A DNA stretch of 64,000 nt from CAG-877 sp045125935. Lineage in GTDB: Bacteria; Bacillota_I; Bacilli_A; RF39; UBA660. Location: the NCBI GenBank assembly GCA_045125935.1, contig JBGVNW010000053.1:22957-86956 (forward strand), read 5' to 3'. Positions 51,870 to 60,866 of this stretch are shown one piece after another; positions within the stretch are counted from its first letter, which is position 1, and each line of letters starts with the position of its first letter. Both the position numbers and the translations under genes were made by a program. The notes below the pieces were generated by a model. That model was not told where the DNA came from. It searched no databases and saw nothing but the letters and a program-made list of their open reading frames with translations.

Positions 51870-52548
51870 CATTAGCCTCCATTTTATAGCCAAGGCCTCT
51901 TACAGCTTTAATTGTAACTGTTGAACCAATAATTTTTAGTTTTTTACGAATAAATGATAGATAGGCCTCTAGGTTATTTGATTCTACTTCATTGTCAATC
52001 CCCCAAATTTTATCATAAATTTGATCTTTGGAAATTATTTGGTTTGGATTACTCATAAAATACTCTAATAACTGAAACTCTTTACAGACGATGTTAATTG
52101 ATTCTAGAGTTGTTTTACATTCTAAATTAGAAGTTCTTATATTTAATTTTAAATCACCCATTTCAAGAAAGTCTTTATTCTTTTTATTAGTTGAATTGCG
52201 TAACTGAGCATTTACTCTTGCAACTAGTTCTTCAATATGAAATGGTTTAGTAACATAGTCATTAGCACCATATTCAAATCCAGCTAACTTATCATCTAAT
52301 TCTGATTTAGCGGTTAACATAATTACTTTAGCTTTTATATTATTTGATTTTATCTTTTTTAATATTTCTATTCCATTAATTTTAGGTAACATAATATCTA
52401 AAATTACAAGATCATAAATATCTGTAAGTGAATTTTCTAAGCCATCTTGTCCATCTAAAGAAATATCTACTGTGTACTTTTCTTTTTTTAATCTTGAACT
52501 AACCGCATCCGCTAAATTGTATTCATCTTCTACTACTAAAATACGCAT
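51862..52548 (-). CDS. OmpR-type response regulator
   Basis: The 228-residue protein has a receiver domain (VVEDEYNLADAV; phospho-acceptor Asp in YDLVILDIMLP; KPFHIEELVARV) and an OmpR-like winged helix with KGLGYK-like end IKAVRGLGYKME. It controls transcription, likely of the downstream kinase and ABC genes. It is the first of the set: RR-HK-permease-ATPase. AGGTGGTGATATT precedes the ATG. The promoter appears poor by inspection. Confidence 0.95.
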   Translation of the reverse strand: MRILVVEDEYNLADAVSSRLKKEKYTVDISLDGQDGLENSLTDIYDLVILDIMLPKINGIEILKKIKSNNIKAKVIMLTAKSELDDKLAGFEYGANDYVTKPFHIEELVARVNAQLRNSTNKKNKDFLEMGDLKLNIRTSNLECKTTLESINIVCKEFQLLEYFMSNPNQIISKDQIYDKIWGIDNEVESNNLEAYLSFIRKKLKIIGSTVTIKAVRGLGYKMEANDE

Positions 52549-52656
52549 AATATCACCACCTATAATTATAGAAAAAAATTATTAAATAGAAATTAAAATT
52601 ATATGGTTATATTGTATCAGACTTTTTGATAATTATTTGATTATACTTTATATTTT

Positions 52657-53394
52657 TTAACTTCTTGCAGCACCATCAACAGATAATATTTCTCCTGTTA
52701 TGTAACTTGCTAGTGGACTTGCTAAGAAGAGAAAGGCATTTGCTACATCTCTTGGCTCTCCTATTCTACCTAATGGTATTGTTTTAATTAATGGTTCAAT
52801 CATTTCTTTTGGAAGATTTGCGACCATATCAGTATTAGTTATTCCTGGAGCTACAGCATTTACTCTAATATTTTCTGGACCTAGTTCTCTTGCAAGAGAC
52901 TTTGTTATTCCATTTACAGCAAACTTACTAGCAGGATATCCTACACCTGAAGGTTGTCCATAAATACTTACCATTGAACTTGTATTTAAGATTACTCCTC
53001 CACCACTTTCCTTCATATATGGAACAACAGCTTTAGTCATATTAAAAATGGCATTTACATTTAAGTCCATAATCTTTTCAAAATCTTCATATGTAGTATC
53101 TTCAAGTTTTTTATTAGCAGATATTCCAGCATTATTTACTAGGATGTCTATTCTGCCATGTTTTTCTATTATTTCTTTTATTACTTTTTCTATTTCTTGT
53201 GGATTATTTAAATTCGGATAATATCCTTCTACTTTTATATTTTCTTTTTCTAATTCAGATATAGCTTTATCTACTGTTTCTTTTTTAGAACCAAATAAAA
53301 CTACTTCAGCATTATTTTCTTTAAATACTTTTACTATTTCTAAACCGATTCCTCTTGTACCACCAGTGATGATTGCGACTTTTTCTTTTAACAT
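52657..53394 (-). CDS. SDR-family oxidoreductase, FabG-like
   Basis: The 245-residue protein has TGGTRGIGLEIV (NAD(P) loop), NNAGISANKKLED, the catalytic triad Ser (NTSSMVS), Tyr and Lys (GYPASKFAVNG), and APGITNTDM, the typical classical SDR pattern with strong likeness to 3-oxoacyl-ACP reductases. It probably reduces a beta-keto thioester or related compound using NADPH. No fatty-acid genes are adjacent, so the role may be different. It stands as a single gene. Confidence 0.9.
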   Translation of the reverse strand: MLKEKVAIITGGTRGIGLEIVKVFKENNAEVVLFGSKKETVDKAISELEKENIKVEGYYPNLNNPQEIEKVIKEIIEKHGRIDILVNNAGISANKKLEDTTYEDFEKIMDLNVNAIFNMTKAVVPYMKESGGGVILNTSSMVSIYGQPSGVGYPASKFAVNGITKSLARELGPENIRVNAVAPGITNTDMVANLPKEMIEPLIKTIPLGRIGEPRDVANAFLFLASPLASYITGEILSVDGAARS

Positions 53395-53430
53395 AAAACT
53401 TCTCCTTTACTAATTAGATTATAGCATAAG

Positions 53431-53455
53431 AAAAAGTAAATCCGAAGATTTACTT
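53431..53455 (-). terminator. Terminator of the P-type ATPase gene with a TTCG tetraloop
   Basis: A perfect 9-bp stem AAGTAAATC/GATTTACTT (53447-53455 with 53434-53442) with a TTCG loop, then TTTC. It overlaps the ATPase stop codon. Confidence 0.8.
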
Positions 53456-56119
53456 TGCTTCCTTTTTCTCTAAAATTTTCTTTTCAATTATTTTGTATAC
53501 TTCCATAATTAAAATTATTACTGTTGATATTATAAATAATATTATCATATGAGATACTGGTACACTACTTGTTTGTAAGAATTTACTTAATAGTGGTACT
53601 TCACTAACAATAATTTGTAATACAATTGCGGATACAATACTGAAAACAATTAGTGGGTTTGTCTTTAAAGATACTTTAAATACTGAGTTCTTTTCACTAC
53701 GACAGTTTAAAACATGCATGTTTTGCATGAATACCATTAAGACCATAATGTAGCCTCTTGCGGCTTCAGCAGACATACCTTTTTCTAATAAGAATACCCA
53801 AACTATGAAAACAATTAATCCAATACTTAATCCAGATGTTAATACTTCTGATAGTAAATCTTTATTAAAGATTGATTCTTTTGTACTTCTTGGGGTTTCA
53901 CTCATAATACCTTTTTCTGCTTTTTCAAATGATAAAGCAAAATCTTGTAATCCATCTGTAACGATATTTAACCATAATAATTGAATAGCAACTAATGGCA
54001 TTGGTAAATCGAATAGAATAGATAAACAGAAGAATAATACTTCAGCAACTCCACATGATAGTAACATGTAGCTTACTTTACGAATATTACTGTAAGCATT
54101 ACGTCCTTCTTTAATACCTAAAACAATTGATTTAAAGTTATCATCTAAAACGATCATTGACGCTGTTTCTTTAGCAACATCTGTACCACTTCCCATAGCA
54201 ATACCGATGTTTGCGGCTTTAATGGCTGGAGCATCATTTACTCCATCGCCTGTTACAGCAACGAATTCACCTTGACGTTTATATGATTCAACTATTTCTA
54301 ATTTATTAATTGGAGTTACACGAGTAAATACCTTTTTAGTTTTTATGTATTTGTCAAAAGCTTTTTGTCCTTTAGCAAGGTATTCATCTACTTCTACTGA
54401 TGTAGCAACTTCATCCATACTTTCAACAATTCCTAATTCTTTCGCAATTGAGAAAGCTGTTAGTGGATGATCTCCTGTAATCATAACAACTTTAATACCA
54501 GCTGTTTTACATTCAGAAATTGATTGTTTAGCCTCTTCACGGATTGGATCAATGAACGCTACTAAACCGATGAAATGTTGATTTTTAATTTCATCAAGTT
54601 TTTCCTCATCATAATAAGGAGCATCTCCTTCAGCTAAAGCAATTACACGATAACCATTACTTGCTAATTCATCATTTTGCTTTTGAATTAATTCTTTATC
54701 AAGTTTTTCATATTTGTTGTCAACTTTCATATCAGAACAAAATCCTAATATTTTCTCTAATGATCCTTTAGTTGTACAATGAATTTTATCTTCTTGTTTA
54801 TAATAAACTGCAGAATATTTATTTTCTGATTCATATGGAATGATATCTATTATGTCATATTTTTCAGTATTAGCTTTTGTTTTCATTCCTAAAGCTAAGA
54901 AAGCAATATCCATAGAATCCCCGAAACGTTCAAAACCTTTGTTCTTCTTTACTAGTTTAGCTTCATTGTTAATGGCGCCTAACTCAGAAATAAATTTAGC
55001 ATCTTCTAAATTAGCATTTTCTAATGCTTCTACTTCTCCAATATCATTGTAACCAGTACCATGAATTTTAAAAGTATCTCCATTTGGTAAAACAATTCTT
55101 TTTGCAGTTTGTTCATTAACTGTAAGCGTTCCTGTTTTATCAGAAGCAATAACTGTACAGCTGCCTAAACTCTCAACAGAGTTTAACTTTTTAACAATAA
55201 CGTTATTCTTACTCATTCTGTTAGAAGCAATAGTTAGAGCCATTGTTAGTGCTAGAGGTAGTCCTTCAGGCATTGCGGATACTGATAAGGCAATTACTGA
55301 TAAGAAAATTTCACTACCAGGGGTACCTTTTGAATATAGTAGAATTGCAATTATAATTGCTACTACAACAACTAACATACTAATTTGTTTTGAGAACTTC
55401 TCCATACGAATTGTAAGTGGAGACTTAGTGTCTTTTGTTTCAGCAACCTTTCCAGCAATCTTACCAATTTCAGTATTAATAGCAGTTTCTACAACTACTG
55501 CTGTTGCTCTACCAGTTAAAACACTAGTACCAGCATAAGCCATATTAACACGTTCTGCTAGAATAGTATCATTTTCAATGATAGCAGTATTCTTCGTAAC
55601 ACTTAAACTTTCACCTGTAAGAATAGATTCATCAATTGTTAAATTAGACGATTCAATTAAACGTAGGTCAGCACTAATTTTAGTACCAGATTCTAGTAGA
55701 ACAATATCACCTACTACTAAATTTACAGAGTCAATTTCAACTTCTTTTCCATCTCTTAATGCTTTAGCCTTTACCTCAATTAATTTAGATAAAGCCTCGG
55801 CATTCTTATTGGCTTTCCATTCTTGAAATGTTCCCATAAGTAAATCAACTACAATAATAAATAAAATTGCTACAGCATCTATTACTTCATTAATAATAAA
55901 TGAAAAAACCATTGCAGCTACTAATAGTAGTTCAATTGGATCCATTAATTGTTTTATCATAATTACAAAAAATGAATCCGATTTTTTCTTTGGAATTTCA
56001 TTTTTACCATATTTTTCTAAACGATGATTAGCTTCTTTTGAACTTAGTCCTTCATGAGTTGTTTTAAGGTTTTCATAAATTTCACTTTGTTCTTTTTTAT
56101 ACCAATCTTTTTCTTGCAT
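53450..56119 (-). CDS. P-type cation ATPase, calcium-transporting (PMCA-like)
   Basis: The 889-residue P2 ATPase has an N-terminal cation ATPase domain (HEGLSSKEANHRLEKYGKNE), ten membrane segments, the TGES motif, the MPEGLP motif in M4, DKTGTLT with the phosphorylated Asp, and GDGVNDAPAIKAANIG. The M4 PEGLP and M6 NIVTDGLQD features are of the Ca2+ type. It expels Ca2+ at the plasma membrane. AGGAGGTTCT precedes the ATG. It is a stand-alone gene. Confidence 0.94.
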   Translation of the reverse strand: MQEKDWYKKEQSEIYENLKTTHEGLSSKEANHRLEKYGKNEIPKKKSDSFFVIMIKQLMDPIELLLVAAMVFSFIINEVIDAVAILFIIVVDLLMGTFQEWKANKNAEALSKLIEVKAKALRDGKEVEIDSVNLVVGDIVLLESGTKISADLRLIESSNLTIDESILTGESLSVTKNTAIIENDTILAERVNMAYAGTSVLTGRATAVVVETAINTEIGKIAGKVAETKDTKSPLTIRMEKFSKQISMLVVVVAIIIAILLYSKGTPGSEIFLSVIALSVSAMPEGLPLALTMALTIASNRMSKNNVIVKKLNSVESLGSCTVIASDKTGTLTVNEQTAKRIVLPNGDTFKIHGTGYNDIGEVEALENANLEDAKFISELGAINNEAKLVKKNKGFERFGDSMDIAFLALGMKTKANTEKYDIIDIIPYESENKYSAVYYKQEDKIHCTTKGSLEKILGFCSDMKVDNKYEKLDKELIQKQNDELASNGYRVIALAEGDAPYYDEEKLDEIKNQHFIGLVAFIDPIREEAKQSISECKTAGIKVVMITGDHPLTAFSIAKELGIVESMDEVATSVEVDEYLAKGQKAFDKYIKTKKVFTRVTPINKLEIVESYKRQGEFVAVTGDGVNDAPAIKAANIGIAMGSGTDVAKETASMIVLDDNFKSIVLGIKEGRNAYSNIRKVSYMLLSCGVAEVLFFCLSILFDLPMPLVAIQLLWLNIVTDGLQDFALSFEKAEKGIMSETPRSTKESIFNKDLLSEVLTSGLSIGLIVFIVWVFLLEKGMSAEAARGYIMVLMVFMQNMHVLNCRSEKNSVFKVSLKTNPLIVFSIVSAIVLQIIVSEVPLLSKFLQTSSVPVSHMIILFIISTVIILIMEVYKIIEKKILEKKEAK

Positions 56120-56193
56120 AGAACCTCCTTAGACTTGATATTTTTACCTTACTTTTTTAGTATAGCATAAATTTGTCAATTTTAATAGATACT

Positions 56194-56715
56194 TTACAGT
56201 ACTATTTTATACCTCCTAAAGATTGCATTTTCTTCTGGTATATATGATTCTTCTTGTAATATTCCATTATTTTTTTCTATTATTTTTGCTGAGGCAACAT
56301 TATCTTTATCACATGATATTAACACTTCTTCTAGATTTAAATCCTTACATTTTTCTAATGCTAAAGACAACATTTTAGTACCATATCCGTTGTTTCTTTC
56401 AGTTGGTCTTATACCATAACCAATGTGTCCTTCATAATCTCTTAATACTTCTAAATCAATATAATGATGAATAAAAATATGACCAATTATTTTATTATCC
56501 TTAAATAATAAATATGAACTGGTAGGAATAGATTTACTTGTACTTCTAATAAGACACTCTTCTTTACCTATTCCAATTAAAAAGTCTTCATAACATTTAT
56601 ACTTACTGTAATTTAGAGGATCAGCATTAATATTATTTTTTAAAAACTCATCATAATATTCTAACCACTTATCCTTATCTTCCAATCCAGGGAATTTTAA
56701 TATTAAATTATTCAT
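56194..56715 (-). CDS. GNAT-family acetyltransferase
   Basis: The 173-residue protein has the GNAT acetyl-CoA segment HIGYGIRPTERNNGYGTKML (R/Q-x-x-G-x-G form) and the following LEEVLISCDKDNVASAKIIEKNNG, which matches RimJ/RimL-like GNATs and the small-molecule group. It acetylates an unknown amine. The ATG follows GGAGGATAAA. It has no strong coupling to neighbours. Confidence 0.9.
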   Translation of the reverse strand: MNNLILKFPGLEDKDKWLEYYDEFLKNNINADPLNYSKYKCYEDFLIGIGKEECLIRSTSKSIPTSSYLLFKDNKIIGHIFIHHYIDLEVLRDYEGHIGYGIRPTERNNGYGTKMLSLALEKCKDLNLEEVLISCDKDNVASAKIIEKNNGILQEESYIPEENAIFRRYKIVL

Positions 56716-56757
56716 TTTATCCTCCTATTTCTACTATAACACTTTTTTTAGACAAAG

Positions 56758-56778
56758 AAAAACAACTCGGTAGTTGTT
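56758..56778 (-). terminator. Terminator of the Mbeg1-like gene
   Basis: Minus strand AACAACT/AGTTGTT stem (56772-56778 with 56761-56767), ACCG loop, then TTTTTC. Confidence 0.75.
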
Positions 56779-57830
56779 TATCTATGTAGTTCAATTAACA
56801 TATTTACTAATTTTAAAGCTTTTTCTTTTGTTTTTTCATCTGTACTTAATGATTTTATCTGTGTAATTGATTTAGCCATTTTAGTTAGTGATATAGGATC
56901 CGTTTGCTCTAAACCGGCTTTTTTTAGGGTTTTGAAAATTGTTTCTACAAAGCCTTCCATTTCTTCTTCGGAATATTCTTTAACAAATTTTTTTATTTCA
57001 CGAGAGAATCTAGCACTTTTACGACTTAGAGAATCCTCAACAAAGAATGGTCCAAAACAATTCCAACTCATTGGAAAGTGTTGAAGAATTGATTTTGCTG
57101 ATGAATTAACAGTTTTAAAATCGTTTGGATAATACATTAACATTCCAATTACACTGTGGTTTGGAACATATTTTTTTATTTTAGATTCAATAGCTTTATA
57201 TTCTTTGCTATTGAACTCTTTTTCACGCATCCCTGGGCCATCAAAATCGTAAATAGCTGTTATTCTTCTTTTGATACTAGGGAATGCTTTCATAGAACCA
57301 GCAACTGCTAGGTTAGCACCTTTGGAATGGCCACTTATATATATTGTCCGATCAGATAATTTAATATTCTTATTAATATATTCTGTTGCTAAAATTTGAC
57401 TTGGAATTGGATAACGATGTGATAAGTGACAATCTTCTTTCCAGCCACTTAATATGCTGTTTGTTCCTTCAAAAGAGATGTAGACAAAGTCTTTAGCACG
57501 AATTGTTATAGCACCAAATTGCACTTCTTTAGCAACATTTTTTTGATAATCCGAAATAATTAAATCTTTATAACGAAGTGATGTTTTCATTACATTGAAT
57601 AAATTATGGCTATCTCGATAGACTTTTGCTTCTTTTTTTAATTTTTCTGGTGTCATTTTAGGAAAATAGTCCGCTGCCAATTCACTAATTGTTCGGGGTA
57701 ATTTTCCAATACACTTATCGAAATTTAAATATGATAAATTAGCAAATATTAAAGCATCTACTTCATTAAATGGTAATTCATCAAAACTTTTATTACGATA
57801 ATATCTTGCATAATCAATTATATTTGCCAT
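56778..57830 (-). CDS. Mbeg1/DUF2974-like alpha/beta-hydrolase
   Basis: This 350-residue protein has MANIIDYARYYRNKSFDELPFN, DALIFANLSYLNFD, FVYISFEGTNS, and the nucleophile elbow GHSKGANLAVAG (G-x-S-x-G), as in Mbeg1-like lipases common in gut Firmicutes, with YDFDGPGM later. It is expected to hydrolyse an ester; substrate unknown. The start at 57830 is favoured because GAGGTGTGCAGT precedes it. The longer frame begins with GTG inside that site. Confidence 0.88.
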   Translation of the reverse strand: MANIIDYARYYRNKSFDELPFNEVDALIFANLSYLNFDKCIGKLPRTISELAADYFPKMTPEKLKKEAKVYRDSHNLFNVMKTSLRYKDLIISDYQKNVAKEVQFGAITIRAKDFVYISFEGTNSILSGWKEDCHLSHRYPIPSQILATEYINKNIKLSDRTIYISGHSKGANLAVAGSMKAFPSIKRRITAIYDFDGPGMREKEFNSKEYKAIESKIKKYVPNHSVIGMLMYYPNDFKTVNSSAKSILQHFPMSWNCFGPFFVEDSLSRKSARFSREIKKFVKEYSEEEMEGFVETIFKTLKKAGLEQTDPISLTKMAKSITQIKSLSTDEKTKEKALKLVNMLIELHR

Positions 57831-57901
57831 ACTGCACACCTCTATTTTATATAATTATATCATTTTACCGAAATTTTACCACAAAAAGAGGAATTTCCTC
57901 T

Positions 57902-58735
57902 TTAAGATTGAATTGAATAAAGGTTTTCTTCGACGAAATCAATAGTTATTGAACCTACTCCACCATCTATTTCTAAAGTGTTTTTACCAGTACCAATAAT
58001 TTCACCATCTTTAACTGTTTTTCCAGCTATTGTTGTAGCACCTAGTCCTTTATCAACATTAACTTGATAATCTTCTTCTGTACCAATTAAATTTAAGATT
58101 ACGCTTCCTACGCCACAGGAAATTTCGTTTTCTCCAGTTAATTTTGCTTCTAATTCTAAAGTTCCAACGCCCATATCTAATTCTAAATTATTTAAGGTTG
58201 AATTATTAATTGACAGTTTTCCAGCTCCGCCATCTATCGATGCTTCATTTATTACATTTATAAAATCTAAATCTACTGTTCCAGCACCTAAATCAAGTTC
58301 TAAATCTTTTACTGTTACATCAAATATTTCTACTCTTCCAGCACCTGCATCTAAAGATAATTCATCTAATATATGGTCATCTGGTATATAAATTACTAAA
58401 TCTGTATCAGGTTCATTATTAAATAATTTATTATTTCTTTCTGTAATAATTAGTGTATTTCCATGTATTTTATAACTAATTTTATCATTATTTGTAGCGG
58501 CATATATTTTTTTATCTCTCTCAATAATTAAATTAGTTGATTTTAATTCTATTTCTATATTAGTAATTTCTTTAGTAATTTCTATTTCTTTACCATTTTC
58601 TAGTTTGTTTGAATTATAATCAAACATATTAAATAATAGTCCTACACCACTAATCAAAGCAAAAGCAATACTAATAATAATTATAAATGCAAAGGCCATT
58701 GCTCCATATTTAATTATTTTTTGTATATTGGTCAT
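57902..58735 (-). CDS. DUF4097-type beta-strand repeat membrane protein
   Basis: The 277-residue protein has one membrane segment (residues 9-35) followed by a beta-solenoid-like repeat: LDAGAGRVEIFDV, LDLGAGTVDLDFI, IDGGAGKLSINNS, LDMGVGTLELEA and CGVGSVILNLIG, about 19-22 residues apart. This is the DUF4097/DUF2807 pattern. It is outside the membrane. It overlaps the LiaF-like gene by 4 nt. It probably senses or signals envelope stress with that protein. Confidence 0.87.
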   Translation of the reverse strand: MTNIQKIIKYGAMAFAFIIIISIAFALISGVGLLFNMFDYNSNKLENGKEIEITKEITNIEIELKSTNLIIERDKKIYAATNNDKISYKIHGNTLIITERNNKLFNNEPDTDLVIYIPDDHILDELSLDAGAGRVEIFDVTVKDLELDLGAGTVDLDFINVINEASIDGGAGKLSINNSTLNNLELDMGVGTLELEAKLTGENEISCGVGSVILNLIGTEEDYQVNVDKGLGATTIAGKTVKDGEIIGTGKNTLEIDGGVGSITIDFVEENLYSIQS

Positions 58736-59415
58736 TTTATTTCAACACCTCCAAAGATTGCGGTTGCGTCTAGATAAATTACATTTTTCTTATCTGTTGG
58801 TTGTTTTTTTCTTTTATCAGATATATCTCCAAGTATTGCGGTTGATAATATTTTTACTTCTGTATTTTCTGGCACTATTAATTTTATACTTCCAAATACT
58901 GAACAAGCTGTAATTAATATATTATCATTTAATTTTATTTTAGATAAATCAACATCTAATTCTCCAAATACTGCATCTAGTTCATATTTTTCTGTTTCTT
59001 CATCATCTAATTTTATGTTCATATTACTAAATGTTGAACAGTACGATTTATTTATTTTTTTCTTTTCTGAAAGCTTTTTTACTTCTTTTTTGATGTTAGT
59101 AGTAATTTTATTTTTAAATATTAATGATAATCCCATAAATACTAAAATTACTGGAAGAATTAGTTTTAAAATCAATTCGAAATCAATAATATTTTGGCAA
59201 ATTAATAATAATGCTAAGCCAATAAACAAACCAAATATATGACCTATTTTATCATCATCATTAACTATTCCTAGACAACATGGAATAATTATAAATAGTG
59301 TCCACCAGCCGTCAAAAAAGATATTTATATTTGTTATTTCAAAGGCATTTAGACCTAAAATTATACCAATAACAATTAATGCAATTCCCCAAAATATATT
59401 ATTTGTTTTTTTCAT
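58732..59415 (-). CDS. LiaF-like membrane protein (DUF5668/LiaF_TM plus C-terminal sheet domain)
   Basis: The 227-residue protein has four membrane segments (about residues 6-26, 32-48, 58-76 and 80-98) followed by YELDAVFGELDVDLSKI, ILITACSVFGSIKLIVPENT and YLDATAIFGGVEIK, the C-terminal LiaF/DUF2154-type sheets. LiaF is a negative regulator of LiaRS envelope-stress signalling in Bacillus. No LiaRS pair is adjacent here. It lies between PspC and the DUF4097 gene. Confidence 0.86.
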   Translation of the reverse strand: MKKTNNIFWGIALIVIGIILGLNAFEITNINIFFDGWWTLFIIIPCCLGIVNDDDKIGHIFGLFIGLALLLICQNIIDFELILKLILPVILVFMGLSLIFKNKITTNIKKEVKKLSEKKKINKSYCSTFSNMNIKLDDEETEKYELDAVFGELDVDLSKIKLNDNILITACSVFGSIKLIVPENTEVKILSTAILGDISDKRKKQPTDKKNVIYLDATAIFGGVEIK

Positions 59416-59426
59416 AATTTATCTCC

Positions 59427-59621
59427 TTATTTAATTTCAGACTTAACGGGCATTACTATGGCTGCGATAATATAGGCAATTACTCCACCACCAGCAGCGG
59501 CACAGAATAATATCCATAGTAGTCTAACTATAGTTGGATCTAAATCAAAATATTCAGCAATTCCTCCACATACTCCGGCAATCATTTTACCTTCTTCAAT
59601 ACGATATAGTCTTTTTTTCAT
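59427..59621 (-). CDS. PspC-domain small membrane protein
   Basis: The 64-residue protein starts MKKRLYRIEEGKMIAGVCGG, continues IAEYFDLDPTIVRLLWILF and has a single membrane segment, the PspC signature. PspC proteins transmit envelope stress. AAAGGAGGTTTATT precedes the ATG. It is the first gene of PspC-LiaF-like-DUF4097 with gaps of 11 nt and an overlap of 4 nt, an operon seen in many Firmicutes. Confidence 0.95.
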   Translation of the reverse strand: MKKRLYRIEEGKMIAGVCGGIAEYFDLDPTIVRLLWILFCAAAGGGVIAYIIAAIVMPVKSEIK

Positions 59622-59641
59622 AATAAACCTCCTTTTCTTTA

Positions 59642-60067
59642 TTATACATTTTCTTCATTTGGATGTACATTATTTTCTTCATAATTCCAAATACCTAATT
59701 TACCTTTAGCTGGTATTTTTTTGATTGGTTTTATATCTTTTAATACCCATGCATAGCGACCTACTTCATAATAACCACAGATATACTCAGTTTTGTTTGT
59801 TTTTTTTAAATTATTAATAAATTCTTCTGTCATATAGATACAGTCAACTAGATTAGCCTTACATATTATATTTCCTTGACTAAATTCTAAATTATGACAT
59901 AAGTCCTTTAATTCTTTTCTTTCAAAAACTTTCTTTTCAATTGGTGGTTTACTTGCATGAATATATATTTCTCCACGATAATTAGTCTTCCAACTTCTTG
60001 TTTCAATACCTTTAATTCTTTCTTTTATAAGAGTTGCGAATGGCTCTTTTATACTTAATACTTTCAT
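59642..60067 (-). CDS. ASCH-domain protein
   Basis: The 141-residue protein has the ASCH start MKVLSIKEPFATLIKERIKGIETRSW, then YRGEIYIHASK, the typical pattern of a PUA-like RNA-binding or small nuclease-type domain. Members act on modified bases or RNA; the role here is unknown. GGAGACTAATT precedes the ATG. It lies 32 nt after the transglutaminase-like gene and may be in the same unit. Confidence 0.88.
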   Translation of the reverse strand: MKVLSIKEPFATLIKERIKGIETRSWKTNYRGEIYIHASKPPIEKKVFERKELKDLCHNLEFSQGNIICKANLVDCIYMTEEFINNLKKTNKTEYICGYYEVGRYAWVLKDIKPIKKIPAKGKLGIWNYEENNVHPNEENV

Positions 60068-60099
60068 AATTAGTCTCCTTTTACATTAAAGAAAAAAAC

Positions 60100-60612
60100 T
60101 TATTTTATCTTTTTACCTTTTAGACAGTAATAGTAAAATAAGTTGCAATTTAATCTTAGTGGTGGTTTTTTATATTCATAAAATTCTACTTTCTCAGAAT
60201 TATAATCTTTTCCAGCAAAGTCTTCAAAATTATTCCTTATATAGTGACAAAGTTCTTCTAATGAATTATATTCATAAATACCTTTTTTCTTATCCCATGA
60301 AGCTTCAAACCAGTACCACTTATTATTTAAAGTAAATGTCAGAAATGTATGACAGGGATATCTTTTATCGTCTTGAAGAATCGCAAAGATTGTTTTATAA
60401 GTAATTTTTCTCTTTTTAAAATACTTTCTTTCTAGTTCACACATTTCCCAACAGATAGCATGATTGTTTTCTTTTATTTTGTTTACTTTTTGCATGCGAT
60501 ATAACTTAATAAAATTTTCACCTTTTAATTTTTTATGAAGTTTACCAAACTTATCATACCAACCATAGTTTATATCTTTTATTTCATTATAAAATTTCTT
60601 TATTTCTTGCAT
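60100..60612 (-). CDS. Transglutaminase-like protein
   Basis: The 170-residue protein has a possible Cys-His-Asp/Glu triad in ICWEMCELERKYF, RYPCHTFLTFTLNNKWYWFEAS, which is a transglutaminase-like arrangement with the catalytic Cys within an ICWE-like segment. Its substrate is unknown; members range from proteases to peptide ligases. Start at 60612 overlaps the stop of the TSCPD gene (TAATG), following AAAGG; the longer frame lies in that gene. Likely co-translated. Confidence 0.65.
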   Translation of the reverse strand: MQEIKKFYNEIKDINYGWYDKFGKLHKKLKGENFIKLYRMQKVNKIKENNHAICWEMCELERKYFKKRKITYKTIFAILQDDKRYPCHTFLTFTLNNKWYWFEASWDKKKGIYEYNSLEELCHYIRNNFEDFAGKDYNSEKVEFYEYKKPPLRLNCNLFYYYCLKGKKIK

Positions 60613-60866
60613 TAGTTTACCTTTGATTTTGCCGCTTCTAAAGCTTTTGATAATTGATCTCCACAAGAAGTTTGTTTAAAACCACAAGTAACTCCTTTTA
60701 ATTTTTCAATAACTGTATCAACGGCTTCTCCTTCAACAAGTTTACTAATAGCTTTTAAATTACCATTACAACCACCAGTAAATACAACATTATGAATACG
60801 ATTATTTTCTATTTCAAAGTCTATTTGCGTAGAACAAGTACCTCTTGTTTTATAAGTATGTTTCAT
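60612..60866 (-). CDS. TIGR03905-family TSCPD-domain protein
   Basis: The 84-residue protein has MKHTYKTRGTCSTQIDFEIE, VVFTGGCNGNLKAISKLVEG and a CGFKQTSCGDQLSKALEAA ending, the TSCPD pattern resembling the C-terminal zinc part of ribonucleotide reductases. Cys residues probably bind a metal. Function unknown. It starts at the stop of the FemX gene (TAATG) with GGAGG a few bases before, so it is probably co-translated with both neighbours. Confidence 0.92.
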   Translation of the reverse strand: MKHTYKTRGTCSTQIDFEIENNRIHNVVFTGGCNGNLKAISKLVEGEAVDTVIEKLKGVTCGFKQTSCGDQLSKALEAAKSKVN

